From Aphelocoma coerulescens (lineage: Eukaryota; Chordata; Aves; Passeriformes; Corvidae), in contig NC_091020.1 of assembly GCF_041296385.1 (NCBI RefSeq), forward strand, positions 33,119,001-33,183,000: a stretch of 64,000 nt of DNA, read 5' to 3'. The number at the start of each line of letters is the position of its first letter. The stretch's first letter is position 1. Both the position numbers and the translations under genes were made by a program. Positions 51,115-62,900 of the stretch are shown here, in pieces. Below the pieces are notes generated by a model. It had not been told where the DNA came from and made no database searches. It saw only the letters and a list, made by a program, of their open reading frames with translations.

Positions 51115-51236
51115 GATAGCACCTACAGGGTGCTGAGAATGATTTCTTTGTGATATGGAGAAAGCTGAAACGAGCTGATAAAGCTTTAAAAATTAGGTGG
51201 GTTTATTTCCCAGACAAAACTAAAGAAGACATGCTC
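51115..51236 (+). ncRNA. Weak candidate noncoding exon
   Basis: A superb plus-strand acceptor (CTCTTCTTTTTTTTTTTCTG then CCAG, AG at 51113-51114) is followed 122 nt later by the donor GTAAGTTG at 51237. The last exon base is C rather than G, which weakens the donor, and all three frames contain stops. Shorter internal alternatives exist (acceptor TTATTTCCCAG near 51213). I list it only because it is on the same strand as the candidates at 31.4 and 34.7 kb. Confidence 0.15.
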
Positions 51237-51386
51237 GTAAGTTGTGTGTTGTTATTTGTATGTCTGGGGTCAGAACCACACTTGTTACAGTCCCAGGGCC
51301 ACAGAAATCCTCAGTCTCAAACTACATTTTTAAAAAACTGAGAAGAGAGAGGAAAAAGGGATGAACTGAGTAGTGTGAAGTCACAT

Positions 51387-51500
51387 ACCATAGAAGCCCA
51401 GAATAATTAAGGTCAGAGAAAACCTCTAAGATCATCAAGTCCAACTATTAATCCAGCACTGGCAGGTCCACCACTAAACCATAACCCTGTTAGACACCTT
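51387..51500 (-). mobile_element. CR1 LINE 3' fragment, minus orientation
   Basis: The plus strand reads CATAGAAGCCCAGAATAATTAAGG, then AAACCTCTAAGATCATCAAG, TCCAACTATTAATCCAGCAC and CCACTAAACCATAACCCTG. This is the reverse complement of a CR1 3' end of the 'TTAAGGTTGGAAAAGACCTCTAAGATCATC' type, related to the copy at 59711 rather than to the copies at 23.5 and 53.7 kb. It is truncated near 51500. Confidence 0.88.
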
Positions 51501-53704
51501 TCCACTGCCTGTGTCTGGAAATATCTTCCTCAGGGTCTGTGCTTGGAGGAAAGTTTAGCTCTTTGTATCTTCATAGCTGATTCCTAGGAAAATATATCTA
51601 CCCAACCCTGCCAAGTCCTCGACTGCCTTGCTCATCACCCAAGAAAAAGGATTTTACAGCAAGGGGGAGGAGAGCAAGAAGCAGCAGGAAAAAATCCATC
51701 TTTTCCCCCTTGTCCAGTTTTCTCCACCTTCTCTCATCCTAACCTGATGCTAGGCCCAGCAAAGTGATGGTTTTCTAAAACGAGACCAAATAAATGTGTG
51801 TAGAGGTCAGGGGTGGCAAATTTAGCTAAAGATTTTAGTTTTGCTAAATGTTCACCCAGCCTAACTCATATATTTTGTTCACCTGAATATACAATCCTGT
51901 GCAGAAAGCCTAGAGGCAGAAAAGTAATTTAGACTTCCACATCCATAAAAATTTGCTCAATTAATGCACTCTTTCATGAGACTGCAAGATCTTCACCCCC
52001 TATTACAGCTCCTGCATCCTTATTCTGGCAGCAGGGAATGGATGTAAAACTGCCTTGATGGTGCAGGGCCAGGAGGGATGGGAGGCAGAGCAATCTGTGC
52101 TCATGGGATGGGCTGACCCTGACTGGACACCAGGTTCCCACCAAAGCTGCTCCATCACTCCTCTCCTCAGCTGGACAGGGGAGAAAAAACATAATGAGAG
52201 GCTCATGGGTCAAAATAAGGACAGGAAAACGTCATTCACCAATTATTGTCATGGGAAAAACATTCCCCAAGACTCTGCTTGGAGAAATTAATTTATTACC
52301 AATCAGATCAGAGCAGGGTAATGAGAAATAAAACCAACTCTTAAAAACACCTTCTCCCATTCCCTCCCTTCTTCCTGAGCTCAACTGCACTGCTGATTTC
52401 TCTACCTCCTCACCCTCAGTGGCTCAGGGGAACAGGGAGTGGGGGCTGGGGGCAGTTCATCACTTCTTGTCTCTGCTGCTTCTTCCTCCTCGGGGCAGGG
52501 CTATTCACACTCCTCCCCTGCTGCATTGTGGGGTCTCTCCCATGGAAAACAGTTCTCCATGGACTTCTCCACTGTGTGTCTTTTAATGGGAAGTTCTTTA
52601 GTAACTGCTCCACTGTGGGTCTCTTCTGTAGGGTCAGTCCTTTAGGAACAGACTGCTCCAGTGCGGGCTTCCCATGGGGTCACAACTCCACCATTAGTGG
52701 ACATCATTTTCAGACCCTTTTCTGAGGTTTGCATTCCCTACAGGAAAGCTGCACAGCTCAGCAGGTTCACTCCCTACATCTGCTTTGCACAAAGAAGCAT
52801 CAGCACCAGGACAGGGTTTGACTCAGCCTCCTTAGGGATCAAAGTAACCTCTTGCAGTGTCAGGAGAAATGTAAAAACAGAAGAGCTCTTGCCCATGGTT
52901 ACTCTGGTCCTCCTCCTCACACTGTTAAACTCTGTCATCCAAACTGCCAGGGAAACATTGACTTTTGGACCTTGCTTATTACTAATTTTTTTAAACAAAT
53001 CACTTTCAAAACTTTATCCAGATGGGCACTTTCATCGATTGCTTTAATTGAAGTACTCAGGGCTACTGTGTTCCTCCAGAGCAACATTTGTTATTTATTT
53101 TACTGGTACTCAGTTGAAAAGGCTGCTGTCATTAACTTGTACCATTCCTGCTGCACACGTGTCCGTGCTGGTGTCCATAATTGTCCTGTTTCTCAAATGT
53201 ACTCCCTCTATTTAAATCCTCCAGCCCCTGTTTCTTGTCTTACCTGCTGTACAGAGAGAGGAGACAGGGCGGGTGGAGGTGATGACAGTGGGGTTTTTTA
53301 TCTGTAAATCTCTGGAGGGATAAGGTTGCATGGTTTGCAATTAGACAAGCAGGTACTGTGGCAGAGGACATCGTTTCCTTCAGCAGGTTATCATTTTGAA
53401 AAAATCAGGAACCTTTGAATACACAGTATATCTCACAGGATCTACTGTGGCTTTCTCTTAGCCAGCTTAAAAGACTGAGCTTAATGGCCTTTAACTCCTC
53501 TGACAAAAACAAGGGTTTAAGCTGGGCTTGTTTATTCCTTCTTATCCGCGTTGCAGCCTTGCTGTAAACACCTTGCAATGCCAAAGGCAGGGTGGACTCC
53601 AAAGGCAGCTCCTGCTGTTGTGGGTTAACCTGGAAGGAGAAAGGTTTTGGTGGTGGGGTCTCACAGCAGCTCAGCCAGGTCCACCCAAAGCACCGTGGGC
53701 AGCA
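51501..53704. other. Unique sequence without identifiable gene
   Basis: The 52370-52700 part is GC-richer and shows overlapping open frames, none recognisable. The 151-codon frame at 52852-53307 has no known domain and no start context. Confidence 0.5.
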
Positions 53705-53922
53705 GGGGAGGGAGGTGGTTCTGCCCTGGGAGGGTGCTGAGGCCCTGGCACAGGGTGCCCAGAGCAGCTGGGGCTGCCCCTGGATCCCTGGCAGTGCCCA
53801 AGGCCAGGCTGGACGGGGCTTGGAGCAACCTGGGATAGTGGAAGGTGTCCCTGCCATGGCAGGAGTTGGCACTGGATGGGCTTTATGGTCTCTTCCAACC
53901 CAGGCCACTCTATAATTCTCTT
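53705..53922 (+). mobile_element. CR1 LINE 3' end, plus orientation
   Basis: It runs from the CR1 AGGGTGCTGAGGCCCTGGC region through GTGCCCAGAGCAGCTGGGGC, GGAGCAACCTGGGATAGTGG and AAGGTGTCCCTGCCATGG to the tail TCTATAATTCT. It is low in divergence and nearly the mirror of the 23520-23785 copy. The 167-codon minus-strand frame at 53405-53908 is largely antisense CR1 and is not a gene. Confidence 0.95.
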
Positions 53923-54492
53923 TATCAGGGCTCAGCCCTCAGTTCAGGCAGCATTATCTGTATTGTGGTCCCCAGATGCAGCCCAGCTTTGCGTGACTGG
54001 AGCTTATCTTTTGTTGTAGAAGAAAACTAGATACATCAATGAAAAGGCCCGTGGCACAGATGACATCAAAATTGCCCTTTTTTCTTGTGGTTATGCAAAA
54101 AGGAGAAACTCTTGCTTAAGTTTGTGTGTCTGAAAAGCTGTCAAGAAATTTAGGACTTGGGAAAGAAGATGATTTGGGAAGATGTTGCTTGCAAAATCCT
54201 AAGTATTTTTATACCAGAGGAAAGCTACAGGATGGACAGGAGCCATGGATCACTGCCTAGACCATTGCAGTATTTGTTTTTTGCTTGTTGTCCTCCTGAG
54301 TGTACAATTATTTTCTTCACTTGTATTTCTAGAATTTCTATAGCTCTCATTGCAATGGAAAAACAATATTCAAGAACTGTTTGCTGCAACCTGGTGATGA
54401 GAAGAAACCTTCTTGGTGGGAAATCGTATTTCCATGCCCTCTATGTGAGAGTTTTGTGCATCACTGCCCAGGAAAGCTTTCTGATAATAACC
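53923..54492. other. Unique sequence without identifiable gene
   Basis: The 119-codon plus-strand frame at 54157-54516 runs into the CR1 tail at 54493 and has no recognisable domain. It may be the decayed upstream part of that element or plain unique sequence. Confidence 0.45.
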
Positions 54493-54540
54493 AGGGTTGG
54501 ACTAGATGACCTTTAGAGGTCCTTTGATGGTTCTATGAAC
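54493..54540 (+). mobile_element. Short CR1-type 3' terminus, plus orientation
   Basis: CAGGGTTGGACTAGATGACC followed by TTTAGAGGTCC and GGTTCTATGAAC is the last 48 bp or so of a CR1 3' end. The sequence before it does not align by eye, so the insertion was very short or is heavily diverged upstream. Confidence 0.82.
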
Positions 54541-54880
54541 CAAAGCCATGTGTTATCAGAAGCTTTTTCTCTAGCAGAGATAGACAGTTAATTTTCTAAG
54601 GCTTTTTAAATGAAGGAATTCCAGCATGGAACTTTTTCACTTTATTCAAACTCTTCAGAGTAAATTGGAATTAAGATTCTATGTTTAGATATAATTTTTT
54701 TTTGATCAAGAAGCCTGTGAGGTTGAACTTTTTTGTAGCAACAGGAGATGAGCAGTTCATTTTTAATGCTTTTCCCTAAGATACAACATTGTTCCTCCAA
54801 GCTCCCATTTGGTGAGGTTTGTGCCCAAAACAAAATCCCTGGCAAAGTCAGACTTCTTCCAGCAGTGAGTTTAGTCCTGA

Positions 54881-54908
54881 CATTGCACTGTCCTATAACA
54901 GTGCAATG
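54881..54908. repeat. Perfect 11-bp stem, 6-nt loop hairpin
   Basis: CATTGCACTGT (54881-54891), loop CCTATA, then ACAGTGCAATG (54898-54908). The pairing stops at the next base on both sides. The left arm begins with a heptamer that matches the seed of the miR-25/92 family (ATTGCAC), but the stem is far too short for a microRNA precursor. Confidence 0.85.
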
Positions 54909-57900
54909 CCAGCAAAAAAGTTTTATCTTAATTTCCTGGTGCCAGCTGAACGCTATGACAAGAGTTATAAAGGACCATTTATCTTGTCACAGGGAAGGGG
55001 CCATCAGCATCAGGCCCCAGAGACTGATCATCAAGGTCTGCCTGAAAAATTATGTGCCTTAAAAAGCCTGATCCCAAACCAGCAATCTCAGAGCAATACC
55101 CATATATTAACTGTTCGAGCTGCACTGGATGGATCACTGGGATATAACCAGAGGGACAGGCTTTGAAATCCAGTGGAATTTTAACTGGTGTCCTCTATCA
55201 TCGAGCTGCAACTTCCCTTTGGAGTCACTGTTGTCTTATTTCTGAGCATGAGTTAAGGAGAGCTAATGGCCAAAAAAAAAAATGTCCAAAATGAAAACAT
55301 TTATTTTAAAACTTTGTCGTCAACTCCTGAAAAAATGTGTTGCTTTAAAAATAATTTTAATGCTCTGTAGTAGTAAAAAAAAAAAATTCTGTGGATTCTT
55401 CCCTCCATTCACCAATCTATTTTTTTCAGAGATGCCACGAAGAAGGCAAAATAGTGTCTCCCATTCTCTTCTGTGCTCAGATTACGGAATGAAAATGGGG
55501 GGAAAAGCTGTTTCTCTGTACTAGGAACAAATGGCAGAAATGTAGAATTTAGTAACAGGATTGAGAAAATAGTGACATGATTTAGCTAAAGGGCTCTAAA
55601 TCAGTATTTTTATTCATGAGAGGGATTTTAGGTGTTACTTTGGACATTTAATGAGCAAACAGTAACTTTGTTGCTAGAAAATATTAGGGAAGGAACATGA
55701 AAACAATCTAATATGCACAATCTCTGGTATCTTTGCACACACAATTTAGACACTTGAATCTACCCTGGTGTGTCCTTTTTCCCATTCTGGGACATCCTAA
55801 AGTGTCTCTTGATGATGTTTCTGCAGGGATTCCTACTTGTCATGTGTGGAGGTGTCTGCAGCATCCTTGGCATCATTATTTACCAGGTCTGGAATTGTTG
55901 GTGTTTAATACGATTTATTGGATTAAGACTTCACCAGGTACTCTCCTTCCCTGCTCTATGACAAGTTCTGGAAATATTTAAATTCTCTTCTAATTTTCTC
56001 CCTTTCAGAGGTAAATTTTCCTGTTATATTCACTTATATATAACTTTCTTGTGGTTTTGTGTTTGTGCCCTTTAGGTGTTAGGTTTCTCTATATCAGCTT
56101 AATGTCCTTTTATGATTCATTTTGTTTCTCAGGTGTGTTTTTGCTGTTACATCTCTTAAATCTCCCATTTAACAAAGTAAAATGCATGGCTGCAAACATT
56201 TAAACTGATGCTGCGTGGTGTTCAGGAGATGAGAATTTATTTGGAACAATATTTTCCCCCCATTTAATTCCACGCAATTTTTTTACAGTCAAGACTGGAA
56301 GCTAAATAAAATGAACTTGGCATAAATGGCACCTCCTTGTCTGTGCCAGACAAATTCCCAGAGCATAGGAAGATGGGAATTTGGGCCTTGAACTTTCAGC
56401 TGCAGTATTATTTGCAGAACAAGTGAACCATCCCCAACTGTTTCCGAAATCAAGGCTACAAAAGTAGGAACTGCTCGTACACGGCCAGGACAGAACAATT
56501 GATTCAAATTGTCAGGACTTAACTCATGTTTCAGGATTGCTTTGAAATTTTTTCATTCTTGGTAATTTAATTCCTTTGCAGTTCTCTCTCACTGGATTGA
56601 GAGAATTGTACGCCTCTAGCCCTCTTTTTACCCCCCTCCCTCTGCCTTTTTTTACACAGGAGATATAATTTATTCCTGTTTCAGTGAATTTGCCACAATA
56701 AAGAATCCAATTCTTTCAAGGGTTTTTTTTTTTCCAAAAAAAATCTCCTCAGAGAGTGAAAGTAGCATTTGCTGAAATTAAGGTGCTTTTTGCCAGAAAT
56801 GTGATGCTAATCCTCTTAGTTTTAATGGTTTTGAAATGGTTTGTATAAGAAGGTAAACAGAGTAGTTGATTAATAGGAAGGAAGTCAATTGGCCATGTTG
56901 CAAGTGTTATACGCTCTACTGTACAATAGTTCTTTATTTCTGCAGAGGGAGGCACAGACTGGTCTCCTTTTGAAAGTTCTTAGGTGAAAACTGATATCTC
57001 TTCTTATACTGTACAATTCAGAAGAGTTTGATTCCAGCACCAGAAAAAGCAAGCAGTGCACTTTCGAAATAGAAGTCAAACAAATATCACTGATAAGACA
57101 TTGACGTGACACCAGTTATCTCCCCTTTTTATTGAAAATAGGCACGTATAATGAGGTGCTTCACATTTTAAAGTCTTAAATCTTACAAAGCTCCAGGCCT
57201 AGATGGTTTTGATTTTGGCTTATTAAACTTGCAGTGTGGGGAAGGGGGGGGAGGGCAGGAGATGGAGCGACTCACTTATCCCTGTTATTTAACCTTTCAC
57301 TGGCCAAGGGGATTTTTGTCTGCAATTTTTTAAAAGGGTTGTTCATCCCTGATTTACTTCCCTGTGTTTCCTGCCTGAGCTCGGATGCCAAGGCAGGTGC
57401 CCCTTCCCCATCAGTCATTCACCTCTGAGTCTCCCAGAGCTCAGGCACTGTTTGCATGTAAAGTGAGAGGAGCCAGCAGTTACCTGAATTCTTTTGTCTG
57501 GCACAATGGCAGAACTCTGGCGCTCACCTCAGTTATAGTCCATCAATTAACACTTACAATTAAGTGCTGCAACAAAAGTGTGAAGTGGTTGAAGGTCTGA
57601 GCAGCAGAGGCAATGGGTAACCCAAGAGCTTCAAAGGAAGGTCTGGTGGCTGCAGTTACAAAAGATGGCTGGGACAGAATTTCAGGGTTTAAATAGGGAA
57701 GAAGACAAAATAAATTTCAGAAGTAACAGAGAAAGAAATCGAAGCTGTGGCTGCAGGGAAGGAGTTTGCAGGTGTTTCCCAGAGCTCAAGGGGAGCATGG
57801 TGAGGGCAGCAGCCCTCAGTTCCATAGCAGATCTGTCTTCAGCCTCTTCTAAACAGATCCTTCACTGGGAAATGCAGTGAAATATTACAGCATAATTTAA

Positions 57901-57924
57901 AAGCATGGAAGGGCTGTCAGAGGA
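54909..57924. other. Unique sequence without identifiable gene
   Basis: Two plus-strand acceptors of good quality occur (TCTATTTTTTTCAG ending near 55430, and GATGTTTCTGCAG at 55826). The second precedes a 37-codon frame ending at a GTACTC donor; see findings. No repeat family is recognised. Confidence 0.45.
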
Positions 57925-58035
57925 CAGTCATGAGCAGCCTGGTCTAGTGCAAGGCATTCCTGCCCATGGCACGGGGTTTGAACAAGATGGACTTCAGGGT
58001 CCCTTCCAACCCAAACCATTTTGTGTGTTCACTCT
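57925..58035 (+). mobile_element. CR1 LINE 3' end, plus orientation
   Basis: It reads GAGCAGCCTGGTCTAGTGCA, AAGGCATTCCTGCCCATGGC, GGGTTTGAACAAGATGGACTT and GGGTCCCTTCCAACCCAAACC, ending in ATTTTGTGTGTTC. This is the final 110 bp or so of a CR1 of the same general subfamily as 53705-53922, with a decayed tail and 5' truncation. Confidence 0.9.
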
Positions 58036-59495
58036 TGCCCCTTTTTCCTGACTAGAAAGGTTCCTTCTCTAAAGCTATGTCTGAAGACTCTTGCTGGCTG
58101 AAGCAATTAATCAACTTATCTCATTTGAGAAGGTAATGTAAATAAAATCTCATGGAAACAAGCACTTCCTCTCTTTTTGGGGTCTAATGGCTGATAAAAA
58201 TGAGTTAAGAAGTGACAAGGTTAATTTAAGAATAAAACCACAGAACTTAATACAGTGATTCTGGGTTTGTGGCAGGACCAGACATGACAGACCAATGTCT
58301 TTACATGCACAGAGTTCTTTCAGCAGCTGAACTCAAACTCTGAAAATTTTGTTGGGAATTGAGACAAAACTCAGACATGGTGATGTATTTAGGGTGAGAC
58401 AAGGGCATGGGGAAACCCAGAACATAGCACAGCCCCTTTCCATAAGTAGCCCTGAGTGATGGGAGGCTCTCCAGGAGTTGGACCTGCTGGGTTTCAGTGA
58501 TGCCTACCCCTGCTCCATCCCACCAATACCTTTCCTTTTGGCTTTGAGTAAAGAACAATTTTTACAAAGCATTAATTTATGACTCCATCTCATCTTGCAG
58601 CTCTCATTTAGTGAACCCCATGCATGGTATAAATAATTAACTCTCCCTCTTCATATTAAGCCACAAGTAACAGAATTATCTGTTAAGAGATTTTGAGAGC
58701 TATATTTGCCTCTCAATAACTAATTTGGTTTTGACTCATCTTTAGGATCTAATAATTTTATAGATTCATTGTATGGGAATTCAGTCATAGAAATAGTAAG
58801 AAAACTACTGCTCTATTCTTCTCCTGCATTAGTCCTGGTGAAATAGCAGAATTTCTACAGGAGTACAGCTGAGCTCAACACAGTCAGTGCCTAAAGCGTG
58901 ATAAAAAACCCATTTGTGCCCTGAAATCCAACTACTGCCTCTTCCAACACTTCTAAGTTTTCCTTCCAAGTTGGCCACACTTTCATCTCAATTGCAGTAG
59001 TGTCACTCAAGAACAATTTCATTTGATTAAATGGTCTGGTAGTCAATGCAATTGTAATCAATAGCTGTAACTCCCAGAAAACGGCTGGGTTCAAACTAAC
59101 CCTAACCCAGTCTTCCCTGCCCTGTTCTTTGACTCCAGAAATGCTGTAGAGCTAAAGCATTTCTGTAAAGTATATTTTAAAGGATCTCCAAGCCAACCAG
59201 TTCTACAAGGCTGCCAACCTTTCTCTTTCAGAGCAAAGAGAAGGCATTTTTAGCTGGGGATGGAGTTTAATGTCTCAGGCTCTGACTGATGGCAGGCAGA
59301 GGGAACTGGCTCAAGCCCATTCTGTCTGTGTGTGCACACTCTGCTCAGCTGCAGCTCCCTTGCTCCCATCACTGCTCCCTGACAGGAAAGGAAGTTCTCA
59401 AGCAGCATTTCTGAAAGGTTTGGGAGACCCAAGGAAGGAAAGCACAGGAGTTTCTCTGCACATTCAAGAAAATAAAAATAAAAAAATCACAGCAT

Positions 59496-59496
<1 letters not shown>
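58036..59496. other. Unique sequence without identifiable gene
   Basis: No exon or repeat family is recognised between the CR1 copy and the A34 run. Confidence 0.5.

Positions 59497-59530
<34 letters not shown>
59497..59530. repeat. Run of 34 A
   Basis: The longest homopolymer in the window, immediately preceded by A-rich AATAAAAATAAAAAAATC. A long pure run with an upstream AATAAA-like hexamer could mark the 3' end of a retrotransposed transcript inserted on the plus strand. I recognise no source transcript in the preceding 300 bp. Confidence 0.97.
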
Positions 59531-59535
<5 letters not shown>

Positions 59536-59710
59536 GTTTTTTGTTCCCCGGGGCAGGATGCTGCTTCTCCTCCTCCCTGCCATTCCCCCAGCCTCAGATT
59601 TGAAAAAAACCCAAACCAAGGTAGGTACTGCAGATACTGCTCCGTGGATGCCATCTGAAAAAATTTCCCAGGCATTCCTGAATATTTGAGGATGGAATTC
59701 CACATTAATA

Positions 59711-59975
59711 AATCATAGAATCATAGAAAGTTAAGGCTGGGAAAGACCTCTGAGATCATCGAGTCCACCAGCAGCACTACCACCATGTTCACCACCAAAC
59801 CTTGTGCTCCAGTGCCATATCCACACCTCTTTTGAACAGTTCCAGGAACGATGGCTCCACTTCCCTGAAAAACCTGTTCCAATGCTTGGCAAGACTTGTT
59901 GTGAAGACATTTTACCTCATATCTAATCTAAACCTCCCCTGTTGCAATTCGAGGACATTCCCTCAATGTTCCTTT
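59711..59975 (-). mobile_element. CR1 LINE 3' end, minus orientation
   Basis: The plus strand begins with the intact tail AATCATAGAATCATAGAAAG and continues through GACCTCTGAGATCATCGAGTC, CCACCACCAAACC-type sequence, TCCACTTCCCTGAAAAACC, TGTTCCAATGCTTGGCAAG and ATCTAATCTAAACCTCCCCTG. This is the reverse complement of CR1 up to the reverse-transcriptase end. Sequence to about 60140 may be a diverged continuation. Two tandem tail units are preserved. Confidence 0.95.
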
Positions 59976-62900
59976 CCCTTTTTACGTTGAAGATCCGCTG
60001 TGTTCGTGAAAATAATTTCAGTTTTACCCTTTCCTTCTGCTCCTTTAGAGGCCTTAAATACAAAGTGCAACTCCCTCTGTCTCCACATATGCAGGTGTTT
60101 GCCCTGCACTTGACATTTTCCAGCCATGCTGGATGAATGACTAAGCAGTGATCCATGTAAACGTCGTGTCACCTGGAGCCTGTTGGGATACCTTCTACAC
60201 AGGGGGTGAAAAAGATAATCCTTTCCCCTCTTCCTCTCACCTGAAAGATAAATCACTCTATTTGTACGGCCTGAAAAATTAAAACACTTCTATTTAGCGC
60301 TGCTACTTCAGAGCAAGCACCTTTCTGAAATACAGAGGCACTTTGGAAAGCATGTGTTCCAATGAGTGCAGATATTCTCAGCACCACTGCATGTATTTAC
60401 CACAGCTCTTGCATTGCAATCTCAGAAGCTGATGTATTTGTATTTTTCATGACACCTCCAGCAGATGATAGGGTACATGCTGCAGTTTTCCTTACATGCT
60501 TGGGAAGGTAAGAAAAAGGCCTCTTGCTTTAGCATGCATATATCTCATTCTTTTTCCTTTAGAACTAAACTCAATAAAAGCAATAAGTAAAATTTCTGAA
60601 GTGGCAGAAGCAATGTGCAGAAATACATTGAAGGTGCTCCAGATCCCCCCATCCCATACTAAACCAAGTAACAGCCTGGTCCAATGCCTGGCTGCTGTAA
60701 AGGTGCCTACCTTGTCTCTTTACAAGGCACCACATTGTCTCTGCTTAGTATTTATTAGTGCTTTTTATCCCATATTTTAGATTTTAGAAAAGATTCCAGA
60801 CTAACAAACAATGTCTCTCAGGGGATGTGGCTGGGCCAGTGGAACAAGTGACAGACAGAAGAGTTGGGTCCTACTTTTTCCATGAAGTGAGACCTTTCCT
60901 CCTCCTGCCTTGACCATCAGCTCTGTGCAGGTGGGTCAGGCTGAGAAGCACCAGCGCAGCAGATATTTTAGCACAGCTCAGGATGCTGGTCCTGAGTTCT
61001 CAGCAAGAAGTGTTCTGATGGCATAAATCCCCAGTGCTGGCAGCCAGGGCCGTGCACATCCTTGTAGCTGGCAGAGAGGGTCCAGTCCAGGGTGGCACCA
61101 GCTCCTGCCCCACGTGCTGATGTTGTGGCTGGGTTCTCCTGCAGCTCCAACCCAGCAGGGCTGTCAGTAACTCTATCAATTAAAGCCTGCACTGCTGGAT
61201 AATTCCCTGAGTGCTGGGAGAGGCTTGTTCTCACTGGGGTGTAACCAGAGTAATTATAATAATGACTCGCCCATTCCTCACCGCCGCAGTTTCTCTTAGC
61301 AACAGGCTTGAGCAGCACGAGAAATGTGATCAAAGTTGAAAGAGAATTCTCTTTGATGCAAAGGAGTTTTTGTTGCTGTTTTGGTTAGGGAGGGCAGGCA
61401 GGGGAGGCTGTCAATGCAGTCAGCTAATGACAAACAGGGGATAAAGCTCCACGGGGATTAGCAAAGCCTGAATGCAAGTCAAGTGCTCTGATTCTGTAAT
61501 TTCAACCAAGCAGCAAAGCAACCTACAGGCTTTTTAGTGTTTAGGTGGCCACAAAGAAGCTTTGCTGTCATCTCTGAAACACTTCCTCAATAAGAAATTT
61601 CCTGGAACACCAAGGTCTTATTTCTTGTGGGGGGTTAAGTCATTGCATTATCTCCTCAGGTGAAAATTCATTATGTTCATCTCCTATGTGTGTCGAACAG
61701 CCTCTTCCTTTACAACTGGCTGCCCATCTCTCCCTTAGGCAGTAACAGCATCAAGTGGTGTTCACTGCTACTTATCTTGCTCACCTGCCAATTAGCTATA
61801 AACTGTAAGAAGCATTGTACCCAAAAAGAAAAAAAAACAAAAAACCAAAAAAACCCAGCAAGTTGGATCAGTTTCAAGTTTAATTAGTCCAAAAGAATTC
61901 AATATATTATTGCCTCAAACAAAAGAAAAGAACATCTGAACCTTTAATCCGCTTTGAAGATGCTTCTTACTGATATATCCCGTCACATTTTTAACACTGG
62001 TGACAGTACTTAGAGAAATCATATCCCATGTTCAGTTAAGCCAGGAAATGCATTTGATTCTCCTGCTAAAATCTTCACAGCAGCTTAGTAACTGCAGCCT
62101 CTTTACCCCTTGTAAACCATCCCATCCATGGTACTTGGTGAAATGCTATGTATTAAATGCAATAGCTGTAAATTAATTTAATGTTTGCATCTCTACTGTA
62201 TAAAATACTTACCTCACATGTGTGAATTTCTTATTCAAGCATTGCCTTTTTTTTCTAAGGAAGGTCCTTCAAGGGTTTCCCCAGTCCTTTTTGTGCCTCA
62301 TGACTCTGAGATTAAACCTGATCCCTGGGGAGGGGGCATGGGTGAGATTCACCCCTGTCCTTGGAGTGTGGCCCATGGGGATGAGGGGAGAGTCAGGCCC
62401 TGAGGATAATCCTGGCTCAGGGGCTTGGCTCAGGTGGGGCTGGGGAGCACCCACAGGAAGAAAATGACGTTAATTCAGTGTGCTCCAAGAGATGATGCTT
62501 GACCCAGGAGACACAAATATGCTGCATGGTTGAAAGAAGGAGGGCAAAGAAGAGGAACAGGGGGTTTATCCTCAAGGAATCTGAAAGCAGCCATGAGCCA
62601 AAGACTTCTGAGGGTGTTTTCTTACTCACAAGCTTGTAGGGTGTCTTCGTGCTGCGACCAGGCTGCTTGAGTTGAGGCCAGTGTGGCTCTGTGGGGTTTG
62701 GCTGCAGGAGGGGTGGGTGGCACCTCTGTGGGTGTGTGTGGGGACACCTGCTTGGGATCCCATGGGATCTGTGTCTTCCTGTAGTCCTGCTCTCCTGAAG
62801 GGGAGGAGGTCCTGGTGTAAATAGGGACGGAGCTGGATGCTGCAGGGCACACCCAGACATGACCTTACCTGAGTGCAACCAGCCAAAGCCAAGGGGCCCA

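Noticed and set aside
53405..53908. 167-codon minus-strand frame
   Set aside because: About half of it is the antisense of the CR1 3' end at 53705-53922, so it is a repeat by-product.
54881..54908. MicroRNA precursor with a miR-25/92 seed
   Set aside because: The stem is only 11 bp and pairing stops at once outside it; a precursor needs a stem of about 30 bp.
62209..62260. Minus-strand exon ending at a GTAAGTAT donor
   Set aside because: The frame to the donor is only about 19 codons and Lys/Arg-rich, with a poor acceptor; an isolated cryptic donor is likelier.
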